A DNA stretch of 64,000 nt, taken from contig NZ_VOHK01000008.1 in NCBI RefSeq assembly GCF_007859325.1, forward strand, positions 55,829 through 119,828, read 5' to 3'. Positions 13,794 through 24,313 of this stretch are shown in pieces (position 1 is the stretch's first letter; every line of letters starts with the position of its first letter). Under the pieces are notes generated by a model. That model was not told where the DNA came from. It saw nothing but the letters and a program-made list of their open reading frames with translations, and ran no database searches. Source of the stretch: Luteimonas marina. Lineage in GTDB: Bacteria; Pseudomonadota; Gammaproteobacteria; Xanthomonadales; Xanthomonadaceae. The translations under genes and the position numbers were made by a program.

Positions 13794-14324
13794 ATGGATC
13801 ACGCCGACCCGATGGACAGCGCCACGCACGCCCGGTTCGACGAGCTGCTGCAGCGCCACCGCGGCATCGTGTTCAAGATCGCGAACACCTACGCGAACGG
13901 CGCCGAGGACCGCGCCGACCTCGCCCAGGAGATCGCCGCCCAGCTGTGGCGCGCGTGGCCCGGCTACGACCCGGCGCGCAGCTTCCCGACCTGGATGTAC
14001 CGGATCGCGCTGAACACCGGCATCTCGTTCCTGCGCGGCGAAAGCCTGCGCCGGCGCCATGCCGTGCCGCTCGACGAAGCGCTGCACGAGGTTGCCGACG
14101 AACGTGCCGTCGACGTCGAGACCGCCGACCGGCTGCGCCTGCTGCAGGGCTTCCTCGCCACGCTCGAACCGCTGGACCGGGCGCTGCTGGTGCTCTATCT
14201 CGAAGAGCGCAGCACGCGCGAGATGGCCGAGATCCTGGGCCTCGGCGAGAGCAACGTCACCAGCAAGATCAGCCGCCTCAAGCAGCGCATCCGCGGCCAT
14301 GCCGCGCCTTCCGCAACCACCTGA
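13794..14324 (+). CDS. RNA polymerase sigma factor, sigma-70/ECF type
   Basis: A 176-aa ECF-type sigma factor. Region 2 covers roughly ELLQRHRGIVFKIANTYANG to SFPTWMYRIALNTGISFLR. Region 4 contains LLVLYLEERSTREMAEILGLGESNVTSKISRLKQRIR with its helix-turn-helix. ATG 13794 is used; ATGs at 13758 and 13812 are alternatives and none has a strong ribosome binding site. The next gene, 9 bp downstream, encodes a membrane protein likely to be co-transcribed and possibly an anti-sigma or sensor partner. No target promoter was recognised. Confidence 0.87.
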   Translation: MDHADPMDSATHARFDELLQRHRGIVFKIANTYANGAEDRADLAQEIAAQLWRAWPGYDPARSFPTWMYRIALNTGISFLRGESLRRRHAVPLDEALHEVADERAVDVETADRLRLLQGFLATLEPLDRALLVLYLEERSTREMAEILGLGESNVTSKISRLKQRIRGHAAPSATT

Positions 14325-14333
14325 CCCCCCGAC

Positions 14334-15017
14334 ATGCAGATGGAATCGACCATGGAACTCGACGAACTCAAGCTGGCCTGGCAGTCGCTGGGCAGGCAGC
14401 TGGAACGCCAGCAGGACCTCCAGTGGCAGCTGCTGCGCGACCGCAAGCTGGATCGGGTTCACGGCCAACTGCGGCCACTGGTCCTCGGGCAGGCGCTGCA
14501 GCTGCTGCTCGGGGTCGGCCTGGTCGTGCTCGGCATCGCCTGCTGGTCGCGCAACACGGACGCCCCCGGCCCGTTCGCGGCCGGGATCGCGGTGCACGTC
14601 TTCGGCGTGGCGAACATCATCCTCGCCGCGATGACCATCAGCCGGGCCACCGGCATCGACTACGCCGCGCCGGTGGTCTCGATCCAGAAGCAGATTGCCC
14701 GCCTGCTCCAGGTCTACCTGCTCAACGGCACGGTCTGCGGACTGTCCTGGTGGCTCATGTGGCTGCCCGTCACCATCGCCTTTGCCGGACTTGGCCGCGT
14801 CAACCTGTTCCAGCAGGCGCCGTCGTACATCTGGAGCGCGATGGCGGTCAGCCTGATCGGGTTTGCCGGCACCGGTTGGTACATCCGCCGGTCGAGGAAC
14901 CGCGCCGCCGCAGGCCCACGGGCGCCTGCCGCCACCCGCAACCTGGGCGATGGCGGCGACGGCATCCGCCGCGGACAGCAGTTGCTGGACGAGATCGCGC
15001 GCTTCGAGCGGGACTGA
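14334..15017 (+). CDS. Inner-membrane protein paired with the sigma factor
   Basis: A 227-aa protein with a hydrophilic N-terminal helix (MELDELKLAWQSLGRQLERQ, charged and amphipathic) followed by four hydrophobic segments and a hydrophilic C-terminal tail. It begins nine bases after the sigma factor stop. Genes of this build are common directly after ECF sigma genes in Xanthomonadaceae. A role as anti-sigma factor is an inference from position and the cytosolic N-terminal helix, since no ASD or zinc (HxxxCxxC) motif is visible. ATGs at 14340 and 14352 are possible alternative starts. Confidence 0.75.
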   Translation: MQMESTMELDELKLAWQSLGRQLERQQDLQWQLLRDRKLDRVHGQLRPLVLGQALQLLLGVGLVVLGIACWSRNTDAPGPFAAGIAVHVFGVANIILAAMTISRATGIDYAAPVVSIQKQIARLLQVYLLNGTVCGLSWWLMWLPVTIAFAGLGRVNLFQQAPSYIWSAMAVSLIGFAGTGWYIRRSRNRAAAGPRAPAATRNLGDGGDGIRRGQQLLDEIARFERD

Positions 15018-15051
15018 GGCAACGCCGGCATCCCGGCCCGCAAGTGGGTAG

Positions 15052-15071
15052 GTCGGGGCTACCGCCCCGAC
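15052..15071. terminator. Strong GC hairpin after the sigma factor operon
   Basis: GTCGGGGC-TACC-GCCCCGAC forms a perfect 8-bp stem with a 4-base loop, 35 bases after the stop of the membrane-protein gene. There is no T-run, so it may be a processing or stabilising hairpin, or a short dispersed repeat, rather than an intrinsic terminator. Confidence 0.45.
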
Positions 15072-15205
15072 GCCTTCAATTTGATACGGGGGCCGATCTG
15101 CGGATCCGGGCATTGCTGAGCCGGATCAATCGGCGATCGACCATGCCCGTCATGTCGGGCGGTTATCATCCGTCGCTGGACCGCTTGCCCCCGCACGCCT
15201 TCCGC

Positions 15206-15907
15206 ATGCCTGACGTTCCCCTTGCCGGCCTTCGCCGGTCTGCATTGCACGCACTGGCGGCCTCGATCGCGCTGGCGTTCGCGGGCTGTAGCGAGCCGAC
15301 GCCGGCCGATGCCGAGGCCGAAGCTTCACCGGCGGCAAACCACGCGCCCGTGCTGCAGTGCCTGCCCACCGCGCTGCTTCCGCTGCCGCTGCCGCTGGCC
15401 GAAGGCTTCGCGGCTACGCACGCGGATGCCGCCACCAGCCCCGCGCTGGCCGAATGCATGCAGTCGCTGTTCGGCAGCCGCACGCTGAAATCGCCCGCGG
15501 CCTTCGATCGCGCCTACGGCCGGGTCTTCGCCTACCACGAGGAAGACGGCACCCTCGCGCCGGCGACGCTGCGGCACCGCGGCCTGCGGCTGTTCCGCCT
15601 GGGCGACACCGGCGGCGCCCGCGTCTGGCTGCTGCGCATCGACACCGGCACCGAACTGGAGGAGGCGCACCTGGACGTGTTGCTCAGCACCGCCAAAGCC
15701 GACGGCGCGCTCGTCGACCAGTTGCTGGTCGGCGGCATGGGCCTGCTGTACCGCCGCGACTACGACGTCGAGGCCGCGGACGCATTCTCGATCCGCGAGG
15801 AAACCGGCAACGCGCGCGAAACCGGCCCCGGCTACCGCGCAAGCTATCGCATCGCCCCGGACGGCCGCTTCACGCTGGTCTCGGGGAGCGTGCTGGACGC
15901 ACCGTAG
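15206..15907 (+). CDS. Hypothetical lipoprotein
   Basis: A 233-aa protein beginning with a basic n-region and hydrophobic stretch (LRRSALHALAASIALAFAGC) that fits a lipoprotein signal with Cys28. It is followed by an Ala/Pro/Glu-rich linker and a globular domain with no family I recognise. ATG 15206 starts just before the signal; an upstream in-frame ATG at 15143 would bury it. TATCAT at about 15164 could be the -10 box. The gene is alone on this strand, and its neighbour at 15939 is convergent. Role unknown. Confidence 0.7.
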   Translation: MPDVPLAGLRRSALHALAASIALAFAGCSEPTPADAEAEASPAANHAPVLQCLPTALLPLPLPLAEGFAATHADAATSPALAECMQSLFGSRTLKSPAAFDRAYGRVFAYHEEDGTLAPATLRHRGLRLFRLGDTGGARVWLLRIDTGTELEEAHLDVLLSTAKADGALVDQLLVGGMGLLYRRDYDVEAADAFSIREETGNARETGPGYRASYRIAPDGRFTLVSGSVLDAP

Positions 15908-15938
15908 GCGCAGCCGCGCGCGCGTACGGCCGCGCGCC

Positions 15939-16466
15939 TCAGCGCAGGCTGTACCCCGACACGCGCCAGACCTTGTCCTCGTCGAGGCGGAACGACACCA
16001 GCTCGCGCACCGGCTGCGCCTCGTTGGCGAACTTCGTCGCCGAACGCACGTTGATGTAGAGGCCTTCGGGCACCTGCTGGCCGGCCTTGAACAGCGAACG
16101 GCTGACCTCCGGGTTCGCGCGCGTGGCCACGGCGCCGAGGCGGTTGCGGTCGATCGTGACCTGCTTGATGAACTCGTCGCGCGAGACGACGTTCTTCATC
16201 GCCGCCGACGCACCGTCCCACACTTCGCCGATGCGGTTGGCGTCCACCAGCGCCATGACCTGCAGCGCCGCCTGGCTCATGTCCGCGTCCTGCTTGGCCA
16301 GCGCCGCGCGCTGCTCGGGCGTGAGCTGGTCCATGGCGGGCTGTCCCGCGGGCGCGGGCTGGGCCTGCGGCTGCGGCTGCGGCGCAGGCTGCTGGGCAAG
16401 CGCACCGGCGCAGAATGCAAGGCCGGCGAGGGTCGAAAGCAGGCGCAGTCTGTTCACGGTCGTCAT
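15939..16466 (-). CDS. Exported DUF4019-like protein
   Basis: A 175-aa protein with a Sec signal peptide (RLRLLSTLAGLAFCAGALA, cleavage after AQ likely) and a Gln/Pro-rich linker. The remaining domain, from about residue 58, has the DUF4019 pattern VDANRIGEVWDGASAAMKN, then ..RNRLGAV..R, and ends VWRVSGYSLR. Proteins of this group are periplasmic and uncharacterised. AGGAG lies about 13 bases before the ATG. The gene is convergent with the lipoprotein gene at 15206 and divergent from lemA. Confidence 0.78.
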   Translation of the reverse strand: MTTVNRLRLLSTLAGLAFCAGALAQQPAPQPQPQAQPAPAGQPAMDQLTPEQRAALAKQDADMSQAALQVMALVDANRIGEVWDGASAAMKNVVSRDEFIKQVTIDRNRLGAVATRANPEVSRSLFKAGQQVPEGLYINVRSATKFANEAQPVRELVSFRLDEDKVWRVSGYSLR

Positions 16467-16611
16467 GGTCGGGCCAACGCTCCTGGGATTCGGGTGGCCG
16501 AGTGTACGCCACCGCCCGTTGCGGTCCAGTCGCGTCCGGTACCCTTGCCTGTCACAGACCGCCGCCGTCGCGCGTCATGGCGGATACGGGCCCCGAACGG
16601 AAACCTGAACG

Positions 16612-17169
16612 ATGAGCCTGCTCCTCCTGCTGCTGTCGTGCCTGCTGCTCGCCCTGCTCGTCTGGGCGATCGCGGTGTTCAACCGCCTGGTGCGCCTGCG
16701 CAACCAGGTGCGGACAGCCTGGGCCGACATCGACGTGCAGCTGATCCGGCGCCACGACCTGGTGCCGTCGCTGGTGTCGGCGGTGCAGGCCTACGCCGGC
16801 CACGAGCGCGCGGTGCTGGAGGCTGTCACCGAACTGCGCGCGCAGGCGCTGGCGACGCAGGGCAGGCCGCAATTGGCGCAGGTGGAGCAGGCGCTGGAGC
16901 AGGCGATCGGCCGGCTGTTCGCGCTCAAGGAAGCCTATCCCGACCTCAAGGCCAGCGAGAACTTCGCGCAGCTGCAGCGCGACCTGGTCGGGGTGGAGGA
17001 ACACCTGCAGTACGCGCGCCGCTTCTACAACGGCGCCGTGCGCGACCACAATGACGCCGTCCAGCGCTTCCCCGACCTGCTGGTGGCGCGCGCGACCGGC
17101 TTCGGCGCAGAGGAATTCTTCGAAGCCGGCGACGCCCAGCGCGCGGCGGTGCGGGTGGAACTGCCGTGA
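16612..17169 (+). CDS. LemA family protein
   Basis: A 185-aa LemA protein. One N-terminal membrane helix (about residues 1-24) is followed by a four-helix-type domain with the family blocks NQVRTAWADIDVQLIRRHDLVPSL and ARRFYNGAVRDHNDAVQRFPDLLVA. The C-terminal domain would face the periplasm. Its stop overlaps the GTG start of the DUF2207 gene, a pairing seen in many proteobacteria. Function is not established; cell-envelope roles have been proposed for the family. Confidence 0.92.
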   Translation: MSLLLLLLSCLLLALLVWAIAVFNRLVRLRNQVRTAWADIDVQLIRRHDLVPSLVSAVQAYAGHERAVLEAVTELRAQALATQGRPQLAQVEQALEQAIGRLFALKEAYPDLKASENFAQLQRDLVGVEEHLQYARRFYNGAVRDHNDAVQRFPDLLVARATGFGAEEFFEAGDAQRAAVRVELP

Positions 17170-18917
17170 GCGCGCCCGTCCGCCTGTTCGCGATCGCCCT
17201 CGCCCTGCTGCTCGCGGCCGCGACGCTGCCGCTGGCGGCGCAGGAGCGCATCGAGTCCTACGACAGCGAGATCACGCTGAACGCCGACGGCAGCCTCGAC
17301 GTGGTCGAACACATCCGCGTGCGTGCCGAAGGCCATCAGATCCGCCGCGGCATCCAGCGCGATTTCCCGACGCGCTATCGCGATCGCTACGGCAACCGCA
17401 TGGTCGTCGATTTCGATGTGATCGAGGTGCGTCGCGACGGCCGCCCCGAACCATGGTTCACCGAAACCCGCAGCAACGGCGTGCGCGTGAACACCGGCAA
17501 CGACGATTTCCTGCCGACGCCAGGCAGCTTCACCTTCAGCATCCACTACCGCACCACGCGCCAGCTCGGCTTCTTCGCCGACCACGACGAACTCTACTGG
17601 AACGCGATCGGCACCGGCTCGGTGTTTCCGATCGAACAGGGCGGCGCCGAAGTCCAGCTGCCGCAGGCGGTGCCGGCCGCGGAGATGGACGCAGAAGGCT
17701 ACACGGGCGCACAGGGCCAGCGCGGCCAATCGTACGACGTGACGCTGCCTTCGCCCGGCGTCGCCAGATGGCGGCTGACCGCGCCGCTGGCGCCGGGCGA
17801 AGGCCTGACCCTCGTGCTCTCGTTCCCGAAGGGGCTGGTGCCCGAACCCACCGCCGCGCAGAAATTCCTGTGGTTGCTCAAGGACAACCGCGCGGTGCTG
17901 GTCGCGCTGCTCGGCCTCATCGTCGTGCTCGCCTACTGCGTGCTGCGCTGGCGCCAGGTCGGCCGCGATCCGCCACCGGGCACGGTGATCGCGCGCTACG
18001 AGCCGCCCGCGGGCATTTCGCCCGCCGGCCTGCGCTTCATCAGGCGCATGGGCTACGACACCCGCTGCTTCTCCGCGGACGTGCTCTCGCTCGCGGTCGC
18101 GCGCTGCCTGCTGATCGAGCGCGACAAGGGCCTGATGACGGACCACTGGCGCCTGGAGAGGACCGACGGCGGCGACACGAACGGCACGCCGGGCGAGCAG
18201 ACCACCCTGCTCGGCAAGCTGTTCGCCGGGCGGGCCGCGCTCGAACTCGACAAGGACAACGCCGACACCGTGCAGGCGGCAATCCGCGCGCACTGGAAGG
18301 CGCTGGACAGGCGCTTCAAGGGCACGATGTTCAACAACAACGGCGGCAGCACTGCACTCGCCTTCCTGCTGGCGCTGCTGTTCTCCGGCATCGCGATCGC
18401 GGTGGGTGTCGGCACCGGCAGCGGCCTGCTGTTCGCGCTGGTGCCGATCGCGCTGATGGTGCTGGCGGCGATCGTGTTCGCCTTCCTCGTGCGCGCGCCG
18501 ACGCGCGAGGGCCGGAAGATGCTGGACCACATCGAAGGCCTGCGCCGTTACCTGGGCGTGGCCGAGAAACAGGACCTGCAGCGCCTGCAGGGACCGGAGG
18601 GGGCGGAGCCGACGCTGGACGCGAAGCGCTTCGAATTCCTGCTGCCCTACGCGGTCGCGCTCGACGTCGAGGACGCGTGGACGAAGAAGTTCACGCTCGC
18701 GGTGGGCGCCGCGGCGGCGGCGGCCGCGACATCGGCCATGGCCTGGTACCACGGCACCGGCTCGGTCGGCGACATCGGCGGCTTCACCACCGCGATCGGC
18801 AACAGCCTGGCCTCGCAGATCGCCTCGTCCTCGTCGCCGCCCGGCAGTTCCTCGGGCGGCGGCGGCGGTGGTTTCTCGGGCGGTGGCGGCGGCGGTGGCG
18901 GGGTCGGCGGCCGCTGA
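17166..18917 (+). CDS. DUF2207 domain membrane protein with Gly-rich tail
   Basis: A 583-aa protein starting at GTG 17166, overlapping the lemA stop (GTGA). A signal peptide (LFAIALALLLAAATLPLAAQ) precedes a DUF2207 extracytoplasmic domain beginning RIESYDSEITLNADGSLDVVEHI. Then come one transmembrane helix near residue 250, a cytoplasmic domain, and a hydrophobic pair around residues 395-440. The tail is SSGGGGGGFSGGGG followed by more Gly, a low-complexity end typical of these proteins. The LemA-DUF2207 pair likely acts together in the envelope; the biochemical role is unknown. Confidence 0.9.
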   Translation: MSAPVRLFAIALALLLAAATLPLAAQERIESYDSEITLNADGSLDVVEHIRVRAEGHQIRRGIQRDFPTRYRDRYGNRMVVDFDVIEVRRDGRPEPWFTETRSNGVRVNTGNDDFLPTPGSFTFSIHYRTTRQLGFFADHDELYWNAIGTGSVFPIEQGGAEVQLPQAVPAAEMDAEGYTGAQGQRGQSYDVTLPSPGVARWRLTAPLAPGEGLTLVLSFPKGLVPEPTAAQKFLWLLKDNRAVLVALLGLIVVLAYCVLRWRQVGRDPPPGTVIARYEPPAGISPAGLRFIRRMGYDTRCFSADVLSLAVARCLLIERDKGLMTDHWRLERTDGGDTNGTPGEQTTLLGKLFAGRAALELDKDNADTVQAAIRAHWKALDRRFKGTMFNNNGGSTALAFLLALLFSGIAIAVGVGTGSGLLFALVPIALMVLAAIVFAFLVRAPTREGRKMLDHIEGLRRYLGVAEKQDLQRLQGPEGAEPTLDAKRFEFLLPYAVALDVEDAWTKKFTLAVGAAAAAAATSAMAWYHGTGSVGDIGGFTTAIGNSLASQIASSSSPPGSSSGGGGGGFSGGGGGGGGVGGR

Positions 18918-18929
18918 GCGCGCGATGCG

Positions 18930-19403
18930 TCAGTCGCGATCGAGCGTGTTCGCACCCGGGCCGAACCCGGCCATGCGGTCGTCGGGGTTGCGCAGCGGGC
19001 ACTGCTTCAGCGACAGGCAGCCACAGCCGATGCAGCCGTCGAGGTGGTCGCGCAGGCGCGTGAGCCGCGCGATGCGCGCGTCCAGTTCCGCATGCCAGCG
19101 GCGCGACAGGCGGCTCCAGTCCGCCGCCGTGGGCGTGCGTCCGTCCGGCAGCGCCGACAGCGCGTCGCGGATCGACGCCAGCGGGATGCCGGTGCGCTGG
19201 GCGACCTTGATCACCGCGATCCTGCGCAGCACGTCGCGCGCGTAGCGGCGCTGGTTGCCGGCGGTGCGCCCGCTGCGGATCAGCCCCTTGCTCTCGTAGA
19301 AGTGCAGCGCCGACACGGCCACGCCGCTGCGCGCGGCGACTTCGCCGATCGTCATCTCGCTCGTGGGCGCGCCCGCCCGGCCGCCCGCCAATCGCTCGCC
19401 CAT
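18930..19403 (-). CDS. soxR: SoxR, redox-sensing MerR-family activator
   Basis: A 157-aa MerR-family protein. The N-terminal helix-turn-helix is [20 protein letters not shown], and the C-terminal iron-sulfur motif is [12 protein letters not shown], with Cys124, 127, 129 and 135 (E. coli SoxR 119, 122, 124, 130). The [2Fe-2S] cluster is oxidised by redox-cycling compounds, which activates transcription. Start ATG 19403 was chosen because AAGGAGGG lies seven bases upstream; an upstream alternative at 19460 lacks one. It is divergent from an MDR oxidoreductase gene, and a SoxR-type promoter lies between them. Confidence 0.95.
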   Translation of the reverse strand: MGERLAGGRAGAPTSEMTIGEVAARSGVAVSALHFYESKGLIRSGRTAGNQRRYARDVLRRIAVIKVAQRTGIPLASIRDALSALPDGRTPTAADWSRLSRRWHAELDARIARLTRLRDHLDGCIGCGCLSLKQCPLRNPDDRMAGFGPGANTLDRD

Positions 19404-19414
19404 CGCCACCCTCC

Positions 19415-19445
19415 TTGACCTCGACATTACTTTAGGTTTTAGCCT
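19415..19445 (+). promoter_or_regulatory. SoxR-dependent promoter and operator
   Basis: TTGACC (19415-19420) and TAGCCT (19440-19445) are separated by 19 bp, the over-long spacer typical of MerR-family activated promoters. The spacer holds CCTCGACATTACTTTAGG (19419-19436), an imperfect match to the SoxR box CCTCAAGTTAACTTGAGG (13 of 18 positions). It faces the oxidoreductase at 19478 and overlaps the soxR 5' region. Confidence 0.75.
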
Positions 19446-19477
19446 GTCCGCGCCTTCCACTCAAGACCGGACTCCGC

Positions 19478-20470
19478 ATGCACGTCGCAGCCAGCCCCCT
19501 CGCCGGACCCGAAACCATGCGCGCGATGGCGCTCGCCCGCCACGGCGCCGCCGAACTTCCGCGCCCGTACCACCTGCCGATTCCGGAACCGGGCCCGACG
19601 CAGTTGCTCGTCCGCGTGCATGCCGCGGGCGTGGGCCGCTGGGACCTGCACGAACGCGAAGCCGCCTTCGCGCGGACGCAGGGACGGCACACGCACTTTC
19701 CGCACGTGACCGGATCGGAGGGCGCCGGCGTGGTTGTCGCGGCCGGAAGCGAGGTGCGCGGATTCCACGAGGGCGACCGCATCTACGGCCTCGTCCCGCA
19801 CCGCAATCCCAAGGACGGATGCCATGCCGAGTTCGCGCTGTTCGATGACGGCTACACCTGGCGCGTGCCGCCGCGGCTCTCGCTCGACCAGGCCGCGGTC
19901 CTGCCGGTCGACGGCGGTATCGCGCTGCGCGGACTGCGCGACGTGCTGCAGGCGCGATCCGGGGATTCGCTGGTGCTGCTCGGCGCCAGCGGCGGCATCG
20001 GCCACCTCGCGCTGCAGCTGGCGCGCAACCTCGGATTGCGCACGCTCGCGATCGCCTCGGGCGATGACGGCGTGCGCCTCGCCGAACGGCTCGGCGCCGA
20101 CGCCGCCATCGACGGACGCCGGCCGGGCATCGAACGCGCGATCGAACGCTTTGCGCCGCCGGATGGTGCGCTCGCATTGCTCACCGCGGGCGGGGACGCC
20201 GCCGCGCGCGTGATCGCGGCCATGCCCCGCGGCAGCCGGATCACCTGGCCCAACGGCGTCGACATGCCCGCCATCGCGCGCGACGACGTGACCGCCCAGG
20301 GCCATGGCGCCGGCGACGGACCGGCGCTGATGCATGCGCTCCACGCCCTGGTCGAAGCCGGTCCGCTGGTGCCGCATGTCTCGCAACGCTTCCCGCTGGA
20401 GCGCATCGCGCAGGCGCTCGACGCGGTCACGCGACACCACCTCGGCCGCATCGCGGTGCTGGCGGCATGA
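19478..20470 (+). CDS. Quinone-oxidoreductase-like MDR family dehydrogenase (SoxR target)
   Basis: A 330-aa medium-chain reductase. The GroES-like half has HVTGSEGAGVVVAAGSEVRGF, and the nucleotide fold has LLGASGGIGHLALQLARNLG. The catalytic-zinc cysteines of alcohol dehydrogenases are missing, so it fits the zinc-free NADPH:quinone reductase group. ATG 19478 is used; ATG 19517 (MRAMALARHG) is where many relatives begin. Divergence from soxR and the SoxR-type promoter suggest induction by redox-cycling compounds. Its TGA overlaps an in-frame ATG of the ABC transporter gene. Confidence 0.88.
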   Translation: MHVAASPLAGPETMRAMALARHGAAELPRPYHLPIPEPGPTQLLVRVHAAGVGRWDLHEREAAFARTQGRHTHFPHVTGSEGAGVVVAAGSEVRGFHEGDRIYGLVPHRNPKDGCHAEFALFDDGYTWRVPPRLSLDQAAVLPVDGGIALRGLRDVLQARSGDSLVLLGASGGIGHLALQLARNLGLRTLAIASGDDGVRLAERLGADAAIDGRRPGIERAIERFAPPDGALALLTAGGDAAARVIAAMPRGSRITWPNGVDMPAIARDDVTAQGHGAGDGPALMHALHALVEAGPLVPHVSQRFPLERIAQALDAVTRHHLGRIAVLAA

Positions 20471-20547
20471 ACACGCCCGCCGACGCGACGCATGGCCGCG
20501 CGGAGGATCGGCGACAATACCGCCCTCCCCCATCGCCGCGATGCACC

Positions 20548-22425
<1,878 letters not shown>

Positions 22426-22465
22426 AGCGTTAGTCAGAGTCTCCAATAGAGAGCCTCCAACAGAA

Positions 22466-22729
22466 TGTCATTCCGAGCGTAGCGAAGAATCTGCTTCTGC
22501 AGTTACGCCCCTTCGGCCAGGGCATCTTTGGCACAAAACAATAACTCCGTCATCCCCGCGAAGGCGGGGATCCAGTGTCTTTAGTAGTCGATTTCAGAAG
22601 GCAACGTCCTTGGATTCCCGCTTTCGCGGGAATGACGAGACTGTAAACATCTGAGTCAAAAATGATCCAGAAGCAGATTGACCGGCCTTCGGCCGTTGTA
22701 AAGCGCTTCTCGCTACGCTCGGAATGACA
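22466..22729. repeat. Outer TGTCATTCCGAGCG element split by another repeat
   Basis: The left arm TGTCATTCCGAGCGTAGCGA continues AGAATCTGCTTCTG. Its complement at the right end is CAGAAGCAGATT, then a 26-base insert with a CCGGCCTTCGGCCG hairpin, then CTTCTCGCTACGCTCGGAAT and GACA. Between the arms lies a complete element of another family (22548-22637). The 327-bp gap 22426-22752 holds only these repeats; no gene is seen. Confidence 0.8.
22548..22637. repeat. Inner CGTCATCCCCGCGAAGG element, nested
   Basis: The left arm CGTCATCCCCGCGAAGGCGG faces a right arm ending CCCGCTTTCGCGGGAATGAC. Each arm folds on itself. The right arm has diverged (GGGA in place of GGGG). It belongs to the family at 12470 and sits within the outer element, so it apparently arrived later. 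Confidence 0.8.
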
Positions 22730-22752
22730 TCGTTTGTTCTTGCCGGACGCCC

Positions 22753-23961
22753 TCAGGGACCGCCGGAACTCCCGCGCGGCTCCCCCGCCGCGGCATCGTC
22801 GCCGCGGCGCGCCTGCTCCTGCGACGGCGCCTGCAAAGACTCTTCGCCATCCTGCAGGTCCGCCTCCGGTGCACCGCCGCCGGCCTGCTCCGGCGTCTGC
22901 GCCGCCAGCAGCGCGTCGAACTCCGAGAGCGGGCTTTCCGCCGGACAGGTGGCGTCCGGGAAGTCGTACTTCCTGCGCAGCTCCAGGCCGCAGGCGTTGA
23001 GCGCCTCGAGGTCGGCGTCGGGCGACTTGCAGCGGGCGTCGAACGCGCGCGCGAAGGCGTCGCGGCGCACGACGAAATCCTCGCCGCACTTGCGCATCAG
23101 CCGCAGCCGGTCGAGGTCGTCCTGCGCGGGATTGATGCCGTCCAGGCCGTACAGGCTCAGCTCGTCGGCGGCCAGCAGGCGCAGGTTGCGGTTGGGCACC
23201 GCCATCATCATGTCCGCGACCGCGGTCGCGGCGCCGTTGCGCTCGAGGTAATCGCGGACACGGCCGTAGACGGTGCGCAGTTCGCGGTTGAGTTCGGCGC
23301 GCGTGGTCGCGGTCGAGCTCATGCGGATGATGCGGTGGATGCCGACGCGGCCACTGACCATGCGCACGTCGCCGGCGGCGAGGATGAACACGCAGGCGCT
23401 GTGGCAGACCGCGCCCTCGCGCACCCACACCGTCCAGCGCGATTCGGCGAGGCGGTCGCCGGCGCGGATCGCGTCCTCGACCATGCCGCCGCTGGAATCG
23501 ATGTCGAGCACGCGCTTGCCGATGCCGAGTTCGTCGGCCACCCGCGTCACCCGCTGCATCAGCGCGGCGAAGTCGGCGTTGATCTTGCCGACGTAGCGCA
23601 GGCGCATCACCCCGCGCCCGGCGCAGCCTTCCAGGGCCGCCGTGATCGCCTCCTGGCCGAAGTCGACCAGCGGCGCGCCGTCGCCCTGCTGGGCGTAGTC
23701 CAGTTCGCAGCCCAGCGAGGCCTCGCCCTGCTCCAGTTCGATCGGGGCCCAGTCGATCTCCTCCGGCTCGCCCGGCACGGGATCGGGTTCGGGTTCGCTC
23801 GCCGTCTCCTCCTCCAGTTGTACCGGCGCTGTGCTCACCGCGCCGCCTTCCTCGGCGCTGGCGACCTCCACCGTCGCCGCAGCGTCGCCGGTGTCATCCG
23901 CGGCGCGGCAACCCAGCAGCAGCAAGGACGCGAGGCACGCGGTCGGGAACAGCTTGGGCAT
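22753..23961 (-). CDS. ClpP-like (COG3904 type) periplasmic lipoprotein
   Basis: A 402-aa protein. ATG 23961 starts a lipoprotein signal (CLASLLLLGC, Cys18) followed by an acidic, Glu/Pro-rich linker. The core domain has the ClpP/crotonase-like pieces VLDIDSSGGMVEDAIRAGDRL and CHSACVFILAAGDVR, where SACVFILAAG carries the Ser of the serine-protease-like site. The C-terminal 70 residues are low-complexity (Gly/Ala/Glu/Pro). These proteins are described as predicted periplasmic ClpP-class proteins, with no proven substrate. The start has only a weak ribosome binding site. Confidence 0.8.
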   Translation of the reverse strand: MPKLFPTACLASLLLLGCRAADDTGDAAATVEVASAEEGGAVSTAPVQLEEETASEPEPDPVPGEPEEIDWAPIELEQGEASLGCELDYAQQGDGAPLVDFGQEAITAALEGCAGRGVMRLRYVGKINADFAALMQRVTRVADELGIGKRVLDIDSSGGMVEDAIRAGDRLAESRWTVWVREGAVCHSACVFILAAGDVRMVSGRVGIHRIIRMSSTATTRAELNRELRTVYGRVRDYLERNGAATAVADMMMAVPNRNLRLLAADELSLYGLDGINPAQDDLDRLRLMRKCGEDFVVRRDAFARAFDARCKSPDADLEALNACGLELRRKYDFPDATCPAESPLSEFDALLAAQTPEQAGGGAPEADLQDGEESLQAPSQEQARRGDDAAAGEPRGSSGGP

Positions 23962-24313
23962 GGGGGAATCCGTGGTGCCGGGCAGCCGGATCGCGGGTCG
24001 GCCGGGGCGATGCGTGGAGGGCATGCCAGTGTAGGACGGGGGCGTTTTCCCAGTCGAACGCGCGATGAACCACTGCATCCCGGAGACGCATCGACGTCCC
24101 CGTCGCGGTGGGGATCGCGCCCCGATCAGCCCCCGGCCATCTCCGCGCGACGCGCGCCGAGGACGCGATCCTAACCGGCGGCGCGGTAGGCTGACATGGC
24201 CGGGATCCGGATTGTCGATTCCGCGCCTGCCGGTCCGTCGTGTCATCGAGGCCCACGGCGAGACGACGAGATGCCGCCGGCCGCGTCGTTCCATTCACTC
24301 CAGGAGAACAGCC

